A DNA stretch of 64,000 nt, taken from assembly GCA_016584305.1 (NCBI GenBank), contig JACEEZ010011116.1, positions 24,900 to 88,899 on the forward strand, given 5' to 3'. Below are positions 11,301 to 23,240 of this stretch, piece by piece (within the stretch, counting starts at the first letter, position 1; every line of letters starts with the position of its first letter). The notes under the pieces are model-generated. The model was not told where the DNA came from. It ran no database searches and worked only from the letters and a program-made list of their open reading frames with translations. A program made the position numbers and the translations under genes. Source of the DNA: Chionoecetes opilio. Taxonomy: Eukaryota; Arthropoda; Malacostraca; Decapoda; Majidae.

Positions 11301-12340
11301 TGAGAGGACTAGGGAAAAGGGTGTGGAAAGCCCCAAACTTTAGTTCCCTGAAACCATGGTGGGTCTGGAAAGGGAGTTGGACAATTGGAAAACACAGAAA
11401 AAGCAGGCAGAATAGATTAGGAGAAAATAGTATGGGGAGTGGAACTTTAGGAGACATGGGATGGAGCCCTTTCAGAGAGAGGATAGAAAAGGGCAGGACT
11501 GAGGTACAGAGCTAGATGCAACGAATGGTGACGGGAAATGGGAAAAGAAAGGGTTGGGACTGGAACATTTGGGAAGTGGATGAAAGGGGATCAGAAAAAG
11601 GGGAAAAAGATGGACAGTAAAAGGGAAAATGTTTGTGACGGGAGGATGAGACATGGGAGTATGGCTTATGCAAAAAGGAATAAATAGGAGAGGGAAGAAA
11701 AAGGGAAAAAAGAATGGCTCAGGGGAAGAGTGGAAACAACACTGAATGGTAGTACAGGAAAAAGGCCCCACCAGGGTATGAAAGGTTCTATGATGGTGGT
11801 ATGGGGGGACCTACTCTTCAGACCCAGGACAAAGCGCTGGAGGTAAATGTCGTAGTACAGATGGAAGAATGATGGCACAAGGTGTGTGAGAGGGTGTGAC
11901 AGAGTGAAAAACCCGGGGAGCATTGTGCTGGAAGGGAAGGGTATGATATGCTAGAAAAAAGATGTTGGAGGTAGGGGTAGGAGGGGTCGGAGGGGAAGAA
12001 TGGCGAGAGATGAGAGACAGGAGAGTGGAGATGGAGTACCTGCTGGGGTTGTGTTTTGAGTGGAGGAGTAAGTCGGTGATTGAGAGTGTAAAAAAATTCT
12101 TGGGAACTTTTGAGAGCACGTAGGAGAGAGCATAGAGGCGGGGGGCCCCTCAGTGATGGGGACCCCGTTGAATGTGATGCGAGAGAGGAAGGGGGGGGAA
12201 AAAGAAACCCCCTAGTTTTGCTTCCCCTTTTGTTTCTCTCCCAACAGATTAGTGTGTGGGAAACCCCCGGACAAAGGGGCTTCACGCAGCACCCGCTGGG
12301 TGACTCCCAAAATCAAGATCAAGCTGCGGGCCCCCTTTTC
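8320..12340 (+). mobile_element. LINE-B copy 1, split by a 1.5-kb MITE
   Basis: This copy is collinear with LINE-B copy 2: 8400-9410 matches about 15950-16960, 10935-11200 matches about 16965-17248, and 11201-12340 matches 21647-22810. It includes a KAPGMDGIP-type stretch near 8800 and the RT core. It ends in an ATCAAG tail at about 12308-12324. Against copy 2 it carries numerous homopolymer changes; for example copy 2's AACCAGTGGGTT corresponds here to long C, G and T runs. The MITE lies at 9419-10930. No frame is open. How much damage is biological and how much is consensus error cannot be separated here. Confidence 0.8.
9419..10930. mobile_element. 1.5-kb non-autonomous element (CCCAGC MITE), copy 1
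   Basis: It starts CCCAGCAAAC and ends GTTAGCTGGG, so it has short inverted ends. The ends are GC-rich with palindromic words, the centre is AT-rich, and there is an inner palindrome at about 9571-9740. Copies 2 and 3 are at 55238-56830 and 61820-63358. The insertion site is defined by LINE-B copy 2, which reads GAAGCGTACAGG (about 16958-16969) where this copy has the element. GTA at the right junction fits a 3-bp target duplication, although the left junction is damaged. There is no ORF. Confidence 0.85.
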
Positions 12341-12344
12341 CCAG

Positions 12345-15300
12345 TCCCAGCCCGGGGGTCGCGTCACGTCAACATAAAGTGAAAAGGTGAGGGTATTTGA
12401 GTTAGTTTCAGGGGCCAGATGTCGAGGAGCTGGGCGCCCTATCCACCAGGGCGCCTGTGGTAAGGGAAACCCCTCCCCACCGCAAGCTCAGTCGGATGCG
12501 CCTTAGTGGCCCGCTAAAGGCGCTAAAAACAAAGGCATGGTCAGACCCTGACTTAGTGAGTGCTGTGGCCTTTGACAGACATCATCTTCTGTTTATAAAG
12601 AAAATACGTCTTGTTCATTTCTACAAGTAAAAAATTGGGTTTTTTACTAAAAAGGGTTTTGCAAGGTGTGTATGAATTGATGTGCAAGACTAATGCGGAA
12701 TATAAGTGTTATATGCTGGTGAAAAGAAAGTTGTTTGTTTTTGGGTTTGGGGGCGGGCGGCAGGTGCTCCGCCCGCACAAAAATTTTTTTACTATTCCCG
12801 GGTATTATCATACTACCAATGAATTTGGGGCAGCTGAACATACCATCATTTTCAGGACGTTAGTGCAATCTGAATGCATAAAACTTGCATAAAAAATACC
12901 TATAATAAAAATAATGGGGCAAAAATCGTGTTAAAATTTTTTTTTTACCTTTTTTTATTTCTTCTCCTTTTTCCCGGAAGGCTTGCATTAATTTTCCTCC
13001 TGTCCCCAATCGGCACACCTTAACGATTTTCATGGGGTATGGCACGTCCTAATGCAAAAATATATAAGTGGTCAAAACCCGCGTGAAGTAAACTTGTGAT
13101 GAAACCGCTTTTGGCGGGGGAGGCGGGGTGCCTTCCATAAGTGCTTGGTTAGGGAGGGGGGGGACAAAAATTCTTTTTCAGCAAAAGTGTTAAAGCCTTT
13201 TTGATTGGTTTGAAGGCCTAAGCAGCTCAGATAGGCAACGTGATTGGCTAGTAGGATTCTCGGACCCGCCCACGCCATAGGGTTGGGGGTGTAAGGGAGT
13301 GCAAAACGCCTGAACTTTCGATGTACATGGGCTTTAGTCGGTGCCTTAGCCCGGGGCCCTTACAAAAGCGCCTGAAGAGGGGGAAAAATCTCTTTTCCCC
13401 TTTCCTTGGGCATTCCACATTCCCCCCAGGGAAATTAGAGGGGATAAGGGGGCGAGTAGATAGGCATTGTCGGGTAGGGGAACAGGTGCACAGGGGGGAA
13501 TAGCTTGAAGTAGTTAGAGGGATAAGTGTGTCGTGAGAAGGTGTTATGAGGGGGAGCCATGTGAGATCCGTTAGTGGGCAGGAAGATGGCGGGCATGGGA
13601 CTAGGTCAAAAGGGGTAGAAGTGGGGAAAGATTGAATGCAATGGGAAGGGAAAGTAGGCGAGACAGGGAGATGGGGACGTGTGTGAGGTGGTGAGGAAAA
13701 AAAACAAGCACAGTGCCCGCATGTGTGAAAAAGTACGGACAAGGACGTGGGGCAGGCGATAGTGCAAAGGTGGTCGCACAGAACCGTGAGGGGTGCGGCC
13801 GAGCTTTAAAAGAGCCCAGGCACAAGGAACGTGGTTTTGGGAAGTATAAAAGAGGTAATTAAGGGTTGAAAAACCAAAGCTAAAAGGGGGGAATGGGGGG
13901 AGGGGTAGGGAACTAGAACAGTGCAAGGGGGAACTGAAAAGGGCAAAAGGGGTGGATACAAGCCCTGGGGGGGGATTATAAAAACCTTCAAATAAAATAA
14001 AAAACATGGAGGGAAAAAAGGGAGGTAAGGGTAATGAGCAGGGCTTGGGGGCCAGACCCCCCACGGGGCCCCGGGAGAGGGCGCTTGACGTTTGGCGTCA
14101 CCAAAGCAAAGGATGCCCGAAAGGGGAGGAGAGTGGGGGGGCTGCAGCGGGGGAAGGTCGTAGCAGGGTGGTTAGGGGTTTGAGGGGTGGGGGGGGTAGG
14201 GGAGCTGCACCGGTGGAAGATGTCGAAGTAGGGCGGCCTAGGGGGGTGTTGAGGGTGTGGGTGAGACTGGGGGACCTGCCCCTCCCCACCCTCGCCATTG
14301 AGGGCCCCTGAAGGTGGGGGAGGGTGGTGATCCGCCCCCCCATCGCTTTTTTCCCGTGCGGGAGTAAGGCTGCTGAGGGGCGTGGTTTAGGAGGGGACCG
14401 ATGCCCCGGCTCCCCGGGGGGGCTGTGGCCGTACAGGCCTGGTGGGGGGATGAGGTAGTGGGATTCCCCAAACCCCGGGGGGGGGTCAGGACTGAAGAAC
14501 AAAGGGGGCAAACCCCAGGGAAAGAAGTGGCCCATATGGTATAGGAGATAGTAGGTGAAGAATGTTAGGCAACCGTGGGATGAGAGACCAGAAGAGTGTG
14601 GGTGGTAGCCCGGGGAAAGGTTGGGGATGTTTGAAGGAGGTGAGGGGAAAGGGGAATGGGTACAGGAAGGAATGGTGATAAGCAGGGAGGGGGGGGAAAA
14701 GCCTTAGGAGGTAGGCCCCCAGCAGACGGTGGCAAGGTATGGGGTGCCTTTAAAGGGAAAAAAAAGGCAGGAAGAAAGACGAGTGGCGTGGTGGGAACAT
14801 GAGGGGACCCGGGAAAAAGCGGGTAGAGGAAATGAGAGCGGGCACAAACAAGCGACCCAAAAGGAGGTTGTAAAATGAAAGCGGGGTGCAGTAAGGATCC
14901 AGGGGGACTATGGAGTAAAACTTTATAGACCTGGGCGGTGCATCCCAAGGAGGTCTTTGAGGGAGACAAAGTGCATAAACTGGGAAGGAAGAGGCGGAGG
15001 TGGGAGAAGCTTTAGTGGGTCGCCCCCGACTGAGGACTCGCAAGTTGAGGGAAAAAGAGGGTGACAAATGCGAATGATGCTGTTGCCCCCGGGATTGGGG
15101 GGATGGGGTGTGTGTTTGGGTGGTGTTGAAAAAAAAAAGGCCCAGCAGAGAAATGAAGAAAGGAAAAGACGTGTTGGGTGACCCCCAAATGGGGGATTTT
15201 TTTGGCCCTTTCGTTTCCCCGGCCCAAAGGGGAGGTGCGCGGGGTGGCGGGTGGGGTCTTGTGAGGCGGCGGTTGTTGGGGCTAGTGTGGGGGTGTGTGG

Positions 15301-15640
15301 GTGGGTCTGGCGTACGTCTGGTATGGTCGGGGGGGTCTTGGGGATAGTGGTTACATTACGTGGGGCCCCGGGGCGAGGCCGGAAAGGGGTTGGGTTGGCG
15401 GTTTGTCGTGGTGTGTGTTTTGTGGGGCTGTGGTCCTTGGTGTGTTGGAAGGAAGTAGGTGGCCTTTGCGCTTTACTTTGCGAGGGGGTTAAAATTTTGT
15501 GTGCTCTGGGCGGGGGGCCTGGGGGTGGGGGTTTTCGCCTTGCTTTATGTTTTGCCGGGGGCTGAGACTGGAAGTTTGGGTGGTGGGAACAATCGCGGCG
15601 AGTGCCTGTCATGGTAAAAGGCGTATGGTGTTTGAAAAAA
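12345..15640. other. No recognised gene; homopolymer-distorted sequence
   Basis: This stretch is purine-rich on the plus strand with dense runs of G, C and A. The long minus-strand frames are Pro/Ser/Leu-rich and reflect composition. A GGCGCCCT/AGGGCGCC hairpin sits at about 12433-12455. Decayed repeat is likely. Confidence 0.5.
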
Positions 15641-16673
15641 AAAAAGGAACGTGAAAAAGGGAAGGAAAGGAGTTGGAAACTTGAGATGCAGACTGGGGTT
15701 ATTTCAGAGAAGTGGGGAGTAAGAGGTGGAAGGGGGAGAGAAAGGTTTGAGGGCTGAGACGGTGTGGATGGATGAAAAGGGGAAATTTTTAAGGAAACTT
15801 AAAAAAGTGGCAGAAGGAGCAAGGCAGAAAAGTAAAAAGCAATGGGAAAAACAAGAAAGAGTTGTGGAACAGAAGCAAAGGCCCGGAAAGAAAGGAAACA
15901 GTCAAAAAGGAATGTAGGGTTGAGAAAAAAGGTCAAACAGTGAAGTGAAAGAATAGAGTTGAAAAGGGGATGGGAAAAAGGGTTAAGAGTAAACAAAAGG
16001 AGGTGAAATGCTTGGTGAGGAAGGCAAAAAAGTAATGAAAAGGGGAAAAATGTCAGAGAATTAGGAAAAAGGTGAGGAAAGGGGGAGGGAATGGGATAAG
16101 TTCTTGAGAGGAAAGAGGAGTAAGCATACAGGAAAAAGTAGAAGAACTAGTGGTGAATGGCAGGTCCCCTAAGGGGGAAAAAGGAAATGGCCAGAGCTTA
16201 GAAAACTTTGGAAAGATATTGGAGGTGTGAATGACCCGATATGACTTAGGAACGTACCTTTGGGAGGGAAAAAAGAGGAAATGATGGAAAGAAATTAGAA
16301 AAGGATGAGAGAAGGGATGTAAAAAAACTGAAAAAAGGAAAGGCCCCCCGAATGGCGGTTCCCGAAAGAATTTTATAGAGGGGAGGGGAGGGAGTATTGA
16401 GGGGAAGATAGTTGTTTGGGCATATATGGAGGAGGAAAGGGTGCTGGGGCCTGGAAAGACGAGAGGACCCTCATCATAAGGGAGGACCAGGTAGGGAAAG
16501 GGGATTAAAAAAATTTCAGACCAAAAGCGCTTTGTGACACGGTAGTAAGATTTTTTGTGGTGTACGAAAGAAAGACTGGGGAATTGTGGAAAAGAAAAAA
16601 AGTGATGGGTAAAAAGGGAGAAGGATTAGAAAAGACGAAATTTAGGACAATATGTTTTTAGTGAAAGAAGTGA

Positions 16674-17248
16674 TTGAGAGAACAAGGAAGGAGGGAAGAA
16701 GAAATACTAGCCTTTCTAGATTTTGAGAAAGCGTATGACAGAGTGGATAGGAGAATGTTATGTAAGGTATTAGAGACGATTGGCATGAGTGAGAAGGTTG
16801 TTAAAATAATAAGCAGTATGTATGAGAACACACAGGTCAAGTTCAGTATGGGTGACCTCGAGACTGGATGGGTGAATAGTAAGAGAGGAGTAAGACAGGG
16901 CTGTGTCCTTTCTCCTCTACTTTTTGGATTATATGTTGAGGAAATGGCAGTGAGAGTGAAGCGTACAGGTCTGGGTGTGAAAATTGGAGATGAAGTGTTG
17001 AGTGTACTGATGTATGCAGATGATGTGGTGATCCTTAGTGAAAACCACATTGAGCTACAAGAGATGCTGAATGCTGTGACTGAGTATGGAAGGGACTTCA
17101 ACGTTAGGCTCAGTAAGAAGAAGAGTCAAGTGTTGGTGGTGAATGGGGATGACTCTGATGATGACAGGATTTGGATGGTGGGTGGGAATGAAATAAAGAG
17201 AACGAAAGAGTACAAGTATCTGGGTATTTGGTTGGATGATAAAGGCTA
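16674..17248 (+). pseudogene. Reverse transcriptase core of LINE-B copy 2
   Basis: This is the best preserved RT frame of the family. FLDFEKAYD lies at residues 14-22, GVRQGCVLSP at about 72-81 and YADD at 114-117, followed by EYKYLGIWLDD of the thumb. The upstream sequence is frameshifted, so the apparent start is not biological. The frame runs straight into the Academ-like insertion, where it meets a stop after GYSP; those last residues come from the transposon end. Its continuation is at 21647. Confidence 0.9.
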
Positions 17249-18215
17249 TAGTCCTTGAGCCAGACCAAAAGTAATGCTCCGGCGGGGGGAGTAATTCTCA
17301 TTATGATTTTCCATTAGACCAATGTCTCAAGTGTCAGAAAAGGTGTGATGGACATCTGAGAACGGTAGCTTAGTGCCCGGATGGACGCCATCTTTGAAAC
17401 CACCCAGCGCGAAAATGCCCATTTGGTGGGGTACATTGTTGCACGTGTATCTGGACTTCTATACTAGCTATCGATGTGCGGTTGACGACTAAATATACGT
17501 CCAATGTGTACCGTCTAAATAAAAAATAATATGAAGCATTTTGTTATAGATTAATTATTATGAAAATCAATTATCGAAAAAAAATCATATATTTTTCAAT
17601 ATTTTATTATTAGACTTGTACTTTTTTTAGTGAAACAACACTGGTATGATTTTCCAAATTATGCATTTTGCTACACCGTTTATCTGTCTATAAAAATAAC
17701 TCAAAAACTAAAACATATCATCCACCACGAGTTTACAACAAATATATGTAAAGAGGCATAAAATGACTTAGGCCGCCGCTGGCATTATCTATTCTAACGA
17801 TAACGCAAGTTAGGAATGTCGTACGGAGAGGATTTTAACACCATACGATATCTAATAAGCAGGCGGAAATTGTTACATAGGAAATTTGCACTTTGGTGGC
17901 CATCTTGGATTTCAAAATGGCCGCCAATTATATTAATTATTCATTACTAGAGTTTGGAAAGACGTATGGAGCTGATTTTAACACCATACGATGTATATTC
18001 CTAATAAGCAAGCGGAGGTATCATTGAACATGTCATGTTTTAGTCAAATAACACCGGTATGATCTTCCAAATTATACATTTTGTTAAACCGTTTATCTGT
18101 CTATAAAGATTTTCAGGCAATTTGGCCTGCATTATAATAGAGAACAACATATGCTATATAATATACAGTGCACACAAAGTTAATCATCAGAGTCGCCATC
18201 AGAGTCATTGGCATC
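17249..18215. repeat. Left TIR of the Academ-like transposon
   Basis: This is the inverted counterpart of 20663-21643. Identity is high up to the ATTGGCATC word at 18207-18215, then stops. It includes the antisense of the transposase C-terminal codons (…DSDGDSDD, stop). The inner boundary abuts the truncated transposase frame directly. Confidence 0.9.
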
Positions 18216-18226
18216 AGAAATAGAAA

Positions 18227-20698
18227 GTGATAGTGGATAGAAAGTGGATAGAAAGCAATCATCCTGACAAGGGACCCCAGATTCGAAGCACTGACCTCAA
18301 AATTCGCAGCATCAAGGAGGATGTTTGCCACGAGACTCTCGCTGCTGCTCTCGATGATGATTCATGTGTACAGAGCTTTGACATGTTCGCGAAATACCTA
18401 CATTTTCTGCGAACCAAACATGGAGACCTGGCTCGCTTCTGGATGATGTATATTGATATGGTAGAGACCCTGCTGGGGTTGATTCGTGCGGATAGAGAAG
18501 GCGACTGGATGCTTCACTTGGCTTGTGTCAGAAGAGTGATCCCTTGGTGTTTCGCAATGAACAAGGTGAACTATGCTAGATATCTACCAGTGTACTATGC
18601 ACAGATGACGCAACTCCACGAAACATGCCCCGAGTTGTACAGGCATTTCAATCAAGGCTACTTCTCCGTACAGCTTAGACCAGGGAATCCATTTGCCAGA
18701 ATCGCTGTTGATCAGACAACAGAAGAAACAGTCAACAAAGATACGCAAACAGCTGGAGGAACACGAGGTTTTAGTCTTCGACAAGGGGCTGTGTCACGAT
18801 ACTATCTAACTGCAGACAATCGGGCTGCTGCACTGAGGCAACTACGAGAAACTATCCTTGTGAATGGCAGCGACACATCTCACGCCAAGCACCCTGACTT
18901 GTCTACTTCTCGCATCAAACGTGATGAGTCTGGCGTCACAGCTATCTGTGATCTACTGGAAAATGACTGGACCAATCCATTCGCCGATGATCCGTCATGT
19001 CTTCTCAGTATATCTACCGGAGCGGCTGCGAGGGAGGACGTTTCTAATGACCTACTCAACGCCCTGCAAAAGGGGGAAGCGGCGTATCAAAGCTTCCAGA
19101 AACGTCTTAAAGAGGGAACAGGCTTTTATGACACAGTGAAGAAGCTAAACTTGAAGACCTTTGGTAAGATCAAGCAGAAAGTTGTGAAGGCCACAAACAA
19201 GGAGATCGTCCTGAGAGCTGACAGACAACTGTTTGCCACCATGATACTCATCGCCAAGACAAGGAACCTCGACATGCAACTTGTCCTTTGTCACCCACTA
19301 GGGCCGTTACCATGGTCTTTGGCAAACGTTGATGGGTCAATGAAAAAAACGAACAAAGTTGCACTTGCAAAAACACATGGAAGGTCTTGTGGAACCACCC
19401 GATAACGTTGACAGCGAAGTGCAACAATAATTGATGCGATGGCTCTCATACAAAAGATGCATGGCGAGAACGACACGTTCGAAGAACTATCTGACCGCAT
19501 CCTTGCTGCAGCGCTTCACGCGCAGTGAGCGCATCGATGTTGTCTTTGACACATACACAGAAGAATCCATCAAAGCAGCTGAGCGTGTGAACCGCGGTTC
19601 AAATGAAGGCATCAGTTTCAGCGAGATCAGACCCGCACACAAAATCATGAACTGGCGGCGTCTCCTTGCTTGCAGCCAGACAAAGGAGAAACTGGTTGTG
19701 TTTCTGGCGGAGTCGTGGAAACATGAAACAAATCGCGAAAAGCTAGGCAACAGAACACTGTATGTCACCTGTGGTGAAAAATGTCTGGTACTGACCCGCG
19801 ATAGGTGGAAGTTGGTGCAAGCACTCGAATGTAGCCACGAGGAAGCAGACACGCGTATGTTTCTCCACGCAAAGCACGCCGCTACCCACTACAAGACGAT
19901 CATCTTAGTGGCAGATGACACCGACGTTCTGATCATCAGTCTTCATCTCAGCAGAACCATCGATAGTCAGCTCTTCATCAGACGAGGAACAAAGGTTCGA
20001 GTCAGAATGATTGACGTTGGAAAGTTGGCTGCGGTATTGGGGTCTGGAGTTTTCAGTGCATTGCCAGGGCTTCATGCATGGAGCGGGTGTGACACTGTTA
20101 GTGCTCTGGCTAGCCAAGGAAGATAAAGGCTTTGAAGCTTGTGCAAGCGAATGATCTGTATCTTCAAGCATTCACAGATCTGGATCTTCGTGGAATGTAC
20201 CAACAGACGTCTTCAATAGCATTCAGGCCTTCACGTGTCAGCTGTACGCCAGGAACACGAAGATCGTCGGTGCTAATTCCCCTCCGTTATCACATGTTCT
20301 GTGCAAAGAAGGGCCAGATCGAATCTGGACAATTGCCGCCTTGTGAAGACTCCTTGATGCAGCATACGCTTAGGGCCAACTATCAGGCGGCTATCTGGCG
20401 ACGCAGCCTTGAAAACCTGCCAGACGTCCCAGCACCATCAGCAGGACATGGCTGGGAACTCGATGATGGCGGTTCGCTCAAAATCCGATGGATGGCGGGT
20501 CTACCAGCTCCAGATGTCGTCTTGAAACTCATCTCATGCACATGCAGAAGGACGTGTCGACCGTCAGATTGCTCCTGCATACTGAATGGGTTGAAGTACA
20601 CTGTTGTGTGTAAGCTGCAGGGATGCTCCAACATGGTGCAGGATGATGCTATCGTGGCTCAGGATGCCAATGACTCTGATGGCGACTCTGATGATTAA
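18227..20698 (+). pseudogene. Academ-like transposase, N-terminally truncated and frameshifted
   Basis: This is the C-terminal half of a large transposase in three main frames: 18227-19405, 19431-20126 and 20132-20698. The first begins at the left TIR without a real start and contains HLACVRRVIPWCF and FARIAVDQTTEETVNKDT. The second has SHEEADTRM, then VADDTDVLII, then ALPGLHAWSGCDTVSA. This order resembles the XPG/FEN1 core (E-A-E-A, D-x-D and a G-x-D helix-hairpin region). The third ends with LISCTCRRTCRPSDCSC…VCKLQGC, a cysteine cluster in which one expected Cys appears as Tyr (GLKYTVVC). Frameshifts lie near 19370, in 19430-19530 and near 20125. It would cut and paste the element in the nucleus; this copy is dead. 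Confidence 0.8.
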
Positions 20699-21643
20699 CT
20701 TTGTGTGCACTGTATATTGTATAGCATATGTTGTTCTCTATTATAATGCAGGCCAAATTGCCTGAAAATCTTTATAGACAGATAAACGGTTTAGCAAAAT
20801 GTATAATTTGGAAGATCATACCGGTGTTATTTGACTAAAACATGACATGTTCAATGATACTTCCGCTTGCTTATTAGGAATATACATCGTATGGTGTTAA
20901 AATCAGCTCCATACGTCTTTCCAAACTCTAGTAATGAATAATTAATATAATTGGCGGCCATTTTGAAATCCAAGATGGCCACCAAAGTGCAGATTTCCTA
21001 TGTAACAATTTCCGCCTGCTTATTAGATATCGCATGGTGTTAAAATCCTCTCCGTACGACATTCCTAACTTGCGTTATCGTCAGAATAGATAATGCCAGC
21101 GGCGGCCTAAGTCATTTTATGCCTCTTTACATATATTTGTTGTAAACTCGTGGTGGATGATATGTTTTAGTTTTTGAGTTATTTTTATAGACAGATAAAC
21201 GGTGTAGCAAAATGCATAATTTGGAAAATCATACCAGTGTTGTTTCACTAAAAAAAGTACAAGTCTAATAATAAAATATTGAAAAATATATGATTTTTTT
21301 TCGATAATTGATTTTTATAATAATTAATCTATAACAAAATGCTTCATATTATTTTTTATTTAGACGGTACACATTGGACGTATATTTATTTAGTCGCCAA
21401 CTGCACATCGATAGCTAGTATAGAAGTCCAGATACACGTGCAACAATGTACCCCACCAAATGGGTATTTTCGCGCTGGGTGGTTTCAAAGATGGCGTCCA
21501 TCCGGGCACTAAGCTACCGTTCTCAGATGTCCATCATGCATTTTCTGATACCTGAGATATTGCCCTAATGGAAAATCATAATGAGAATTACTCCCCCCGC
21601 CGGAGCATTCACTTCAAAATATGGCGGGTTGGCTCAAGGACTA
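20663..21643. repeat. Right TIR of the Academ-like transposon
   Basis: It begins inside the transposase coding sequence (GATGCCAATGACTCTGATGG) and includes the TAA at 20696-20698. It ends GGCTCAAGGACTA. Near the tip it keeps about 15 bp missing from the left end (around the CGCCATATTTTGAAG complement). Confidence 0.9.
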
Positions 21644-21646
21644 CTA

Positions 21647-22628
21647 TGAGAAAACTAAACATGAGAGGATAGCTAGAGCCAACCAGTGGGTTGGAAGGCT
21701 AGGCAGTGTGGCAAGATGTCGGGCCAACAAATATGAAATGGTGAGAGGACTATGGAAGGGTGTGGCAGTCCCTAGCATTATGTATGGCCTGGAAACAATG
21801 GTGTGGTCTAGGAAGGAGTTGGACAGATTGGAAGTAACACAGAACAAAGCAGGCAGAATAGCATTAGGAGCCAATAGGTATGTGGCAGTGGAAGCAATTA
21901 GAGGAGACATGGGATGGAGCACGTTCAGAGAGAGGATAGCAAAGGCAGGACTGAGGTACAGAGCTAGACTGCAACGAATGGATGACAGCAAATGGGCAAG
22001 CAAGGTTTGGGACTGGAATATGTATGGGAAGTGGATGAAAGACTCGGTAAAAGTGGAAAGATGGACAGGTGAACTGGGAATGTTTGTGACAGGAGTGATG
22101 AGACATGGGAGTATGGCTGTATGCAAAAAGGAAATAAATAGGAGAGTGGAAGAAAAAGGGAAAGAAGAATGGCTGAGGGCAATGAGTGAGAAATCAACAC
22201 TGAATGGTACAGGAGAAAGGACCAGCCACGGTATGAAAGGTTCTATGATGGTGGCTATGGAGGGGACCTACTCTTCAGAGCCAGGACAAAGTCGCTGGAG
22301 ATAAATAGTCGTATGTACAGATGGAAGAATGATGGCAGCAAGGTGTGTGTGATGTGTGTGACAGGAGTGGATGAACCGTGGAGCACTTGATGCTGGAATG
22401 TGAACGGTATGAGTATGCTAGAACAAAGAGTTGGAGGTAGTGGAAGGAGAGGTCGGAGTGGAAGAATGGCGAGAGATGAGAGACAGGAGAGTGGAGATGG
22501 AGTACCTGCTGGGGTTGTGTGCTGAGTGGAGGAGTGACAGTCGTGTGATTGAGAGTGTAAAAGAATTCTTGGAGAATTCGTGGAGAGCACGTAGGAGAGA
22601 GCATGAAAGGCAGGGGGCCCCTCAGTGA
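21647..22628 (+). pseudogene. RT thumb and C-terminal region of LINE-B copy 2
   Basis: It picks up in frame right after the transposon with KTKHERIARANQWVGR and continues to about 22200. It includes SIMYGLETMVWS, the usual LINE post-RT motif. Frameshifts near 22210 and near 22375 follow. Across the second one the sequence gives CVMC, then HLMLEC, a C-x2-C...H-x4-C knuckle. The final frame (about 22431-22628) is Glu/Arg-rich and ends at a TGA before the 3' UTR. Apart from the transposon, the decay is light compared with copy 1. Confidence 0.85.
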
Positions 22629-22814
22629 TGGGGGGACCCCGTATGAATGTGATGCAGAGAGAGGAAGGAGGGGAAAAAAGAAATCCTGTTTTGCTTCCCC
22701 CTTTTGCTTCTCTCCCAACAGATTACTGTGTGGGAGAACGCTGGACCAAAGGCTTCACTGACAGCATCTGCTGGGTGACTCCCAAATCAAGATCAAGATC
22801 AAGATCTGATTAGA

Positions 22815-23240
22815 ACTTAGACAACACGCTGTCCTCCGCCCACCTGGCCTTCCTGAAGAAGACGGTTCAGCTGCCACGCCTGTGATAGCATCAGGACATC
22901 ACCAGCTTGCAGAGCTGATAGGATCCATCCTGGAATCCTCGCAGCGCTAAACAACAACTTCCCTGGTTACTATCACTTCCATTTTGGTTCAATTGCTGCC
23001 TTAAATTACGGATACCGGCGATGTTAAAGATTCAGGGGGAATTTCTAGCGTTTTGCCCATACTCTCCCCCTTCACCCAAACAATCTCGGGTGACTTGTGG
23101 GCTTGACCCACCGATAACCTAACCCAGTGGCGGATTTAGGGGGTGCCGAGTAGGCCATGGCTACGCCCGCGCCGCAAGGGCCCCGACCCCAGAGGAAAAA
23201 ATATGTTTCCAATGAAATCTGAATGCTGGCCTTAGGTATT
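22815..23240. other. No gene; hAT-type terminal motif at about 23125
   Basis: After the LINE-B tail there is unassigned sequence. At 23125 CAGTGGCGGATTTAGGGG has the form of a hAT terminal inverted repeat. I did not find its partner end, so it is a solo end or a truncated MITE. Confidence 0.4.

Larger units (their letters stand above)
17249..21643 (+). mobile_element. 4.4-kb Academ-like DNA transposon with about 970-bp TIRs
   Basis: The ends are TAGTCCTTGAGCC and its complement. A CTA target duplication lies at 17246-17248 and 21644-21646. The TIRs are very long: 17249-18215 and 20663-21643. They contain the GAGTAATTCTCATTATGA block and AT-rich parts. The right TIR includes the last codons and stop of the transposase, so the left TIR carries an antisense copy of that 3' end. 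LINE-B copy 1 gives the empty site at about 11198-11206. I assign it to Academ because of the 3-bp duplication, the XPG-like nuclease signature and the Cys-rich finger in the encoded protein. Established knowledge: Academ elements have 3-4 bp duplications and XPG/Cys8-type proteins. Confidence 0.82.
15650..22812 (+). mobile_element. LINE-B copy 2, split by an Academ-like transposon
   Basis: A plus-strand non-LTR element with RT core at 16674-17248, an interruption at 17249-21643, then the thumb, C-terminal domain and 3' end at 21647-22812. The 3' end is an ATCAAG repeat at 22783-22808. Removing the insertion and one CTA rejoins the frame without a shift (GAT-AAA-GGC-TAT-GAG, reading DKGYE). 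The 5' part (15650-16670) is collinear with copy 1 but homopolymer-damaged. The 5' end is not clear. I do not assign a clade. Confidence 0.85.

Noticed and set aside
11002..15612. Many long minus-strand Pro/Ser/Leu-rich frames
   Set aside because: The plus strand is purine-rich and homopolymer-distorted; the frames reflect composition and overlap LINE-B copy 1 in antisense or have no motif.
18113..18331. Minus-strand frame within the left TIR
   Set aside because: It is the inverted copy of the transposase 3' end plus adjoining TIR, not a gene.
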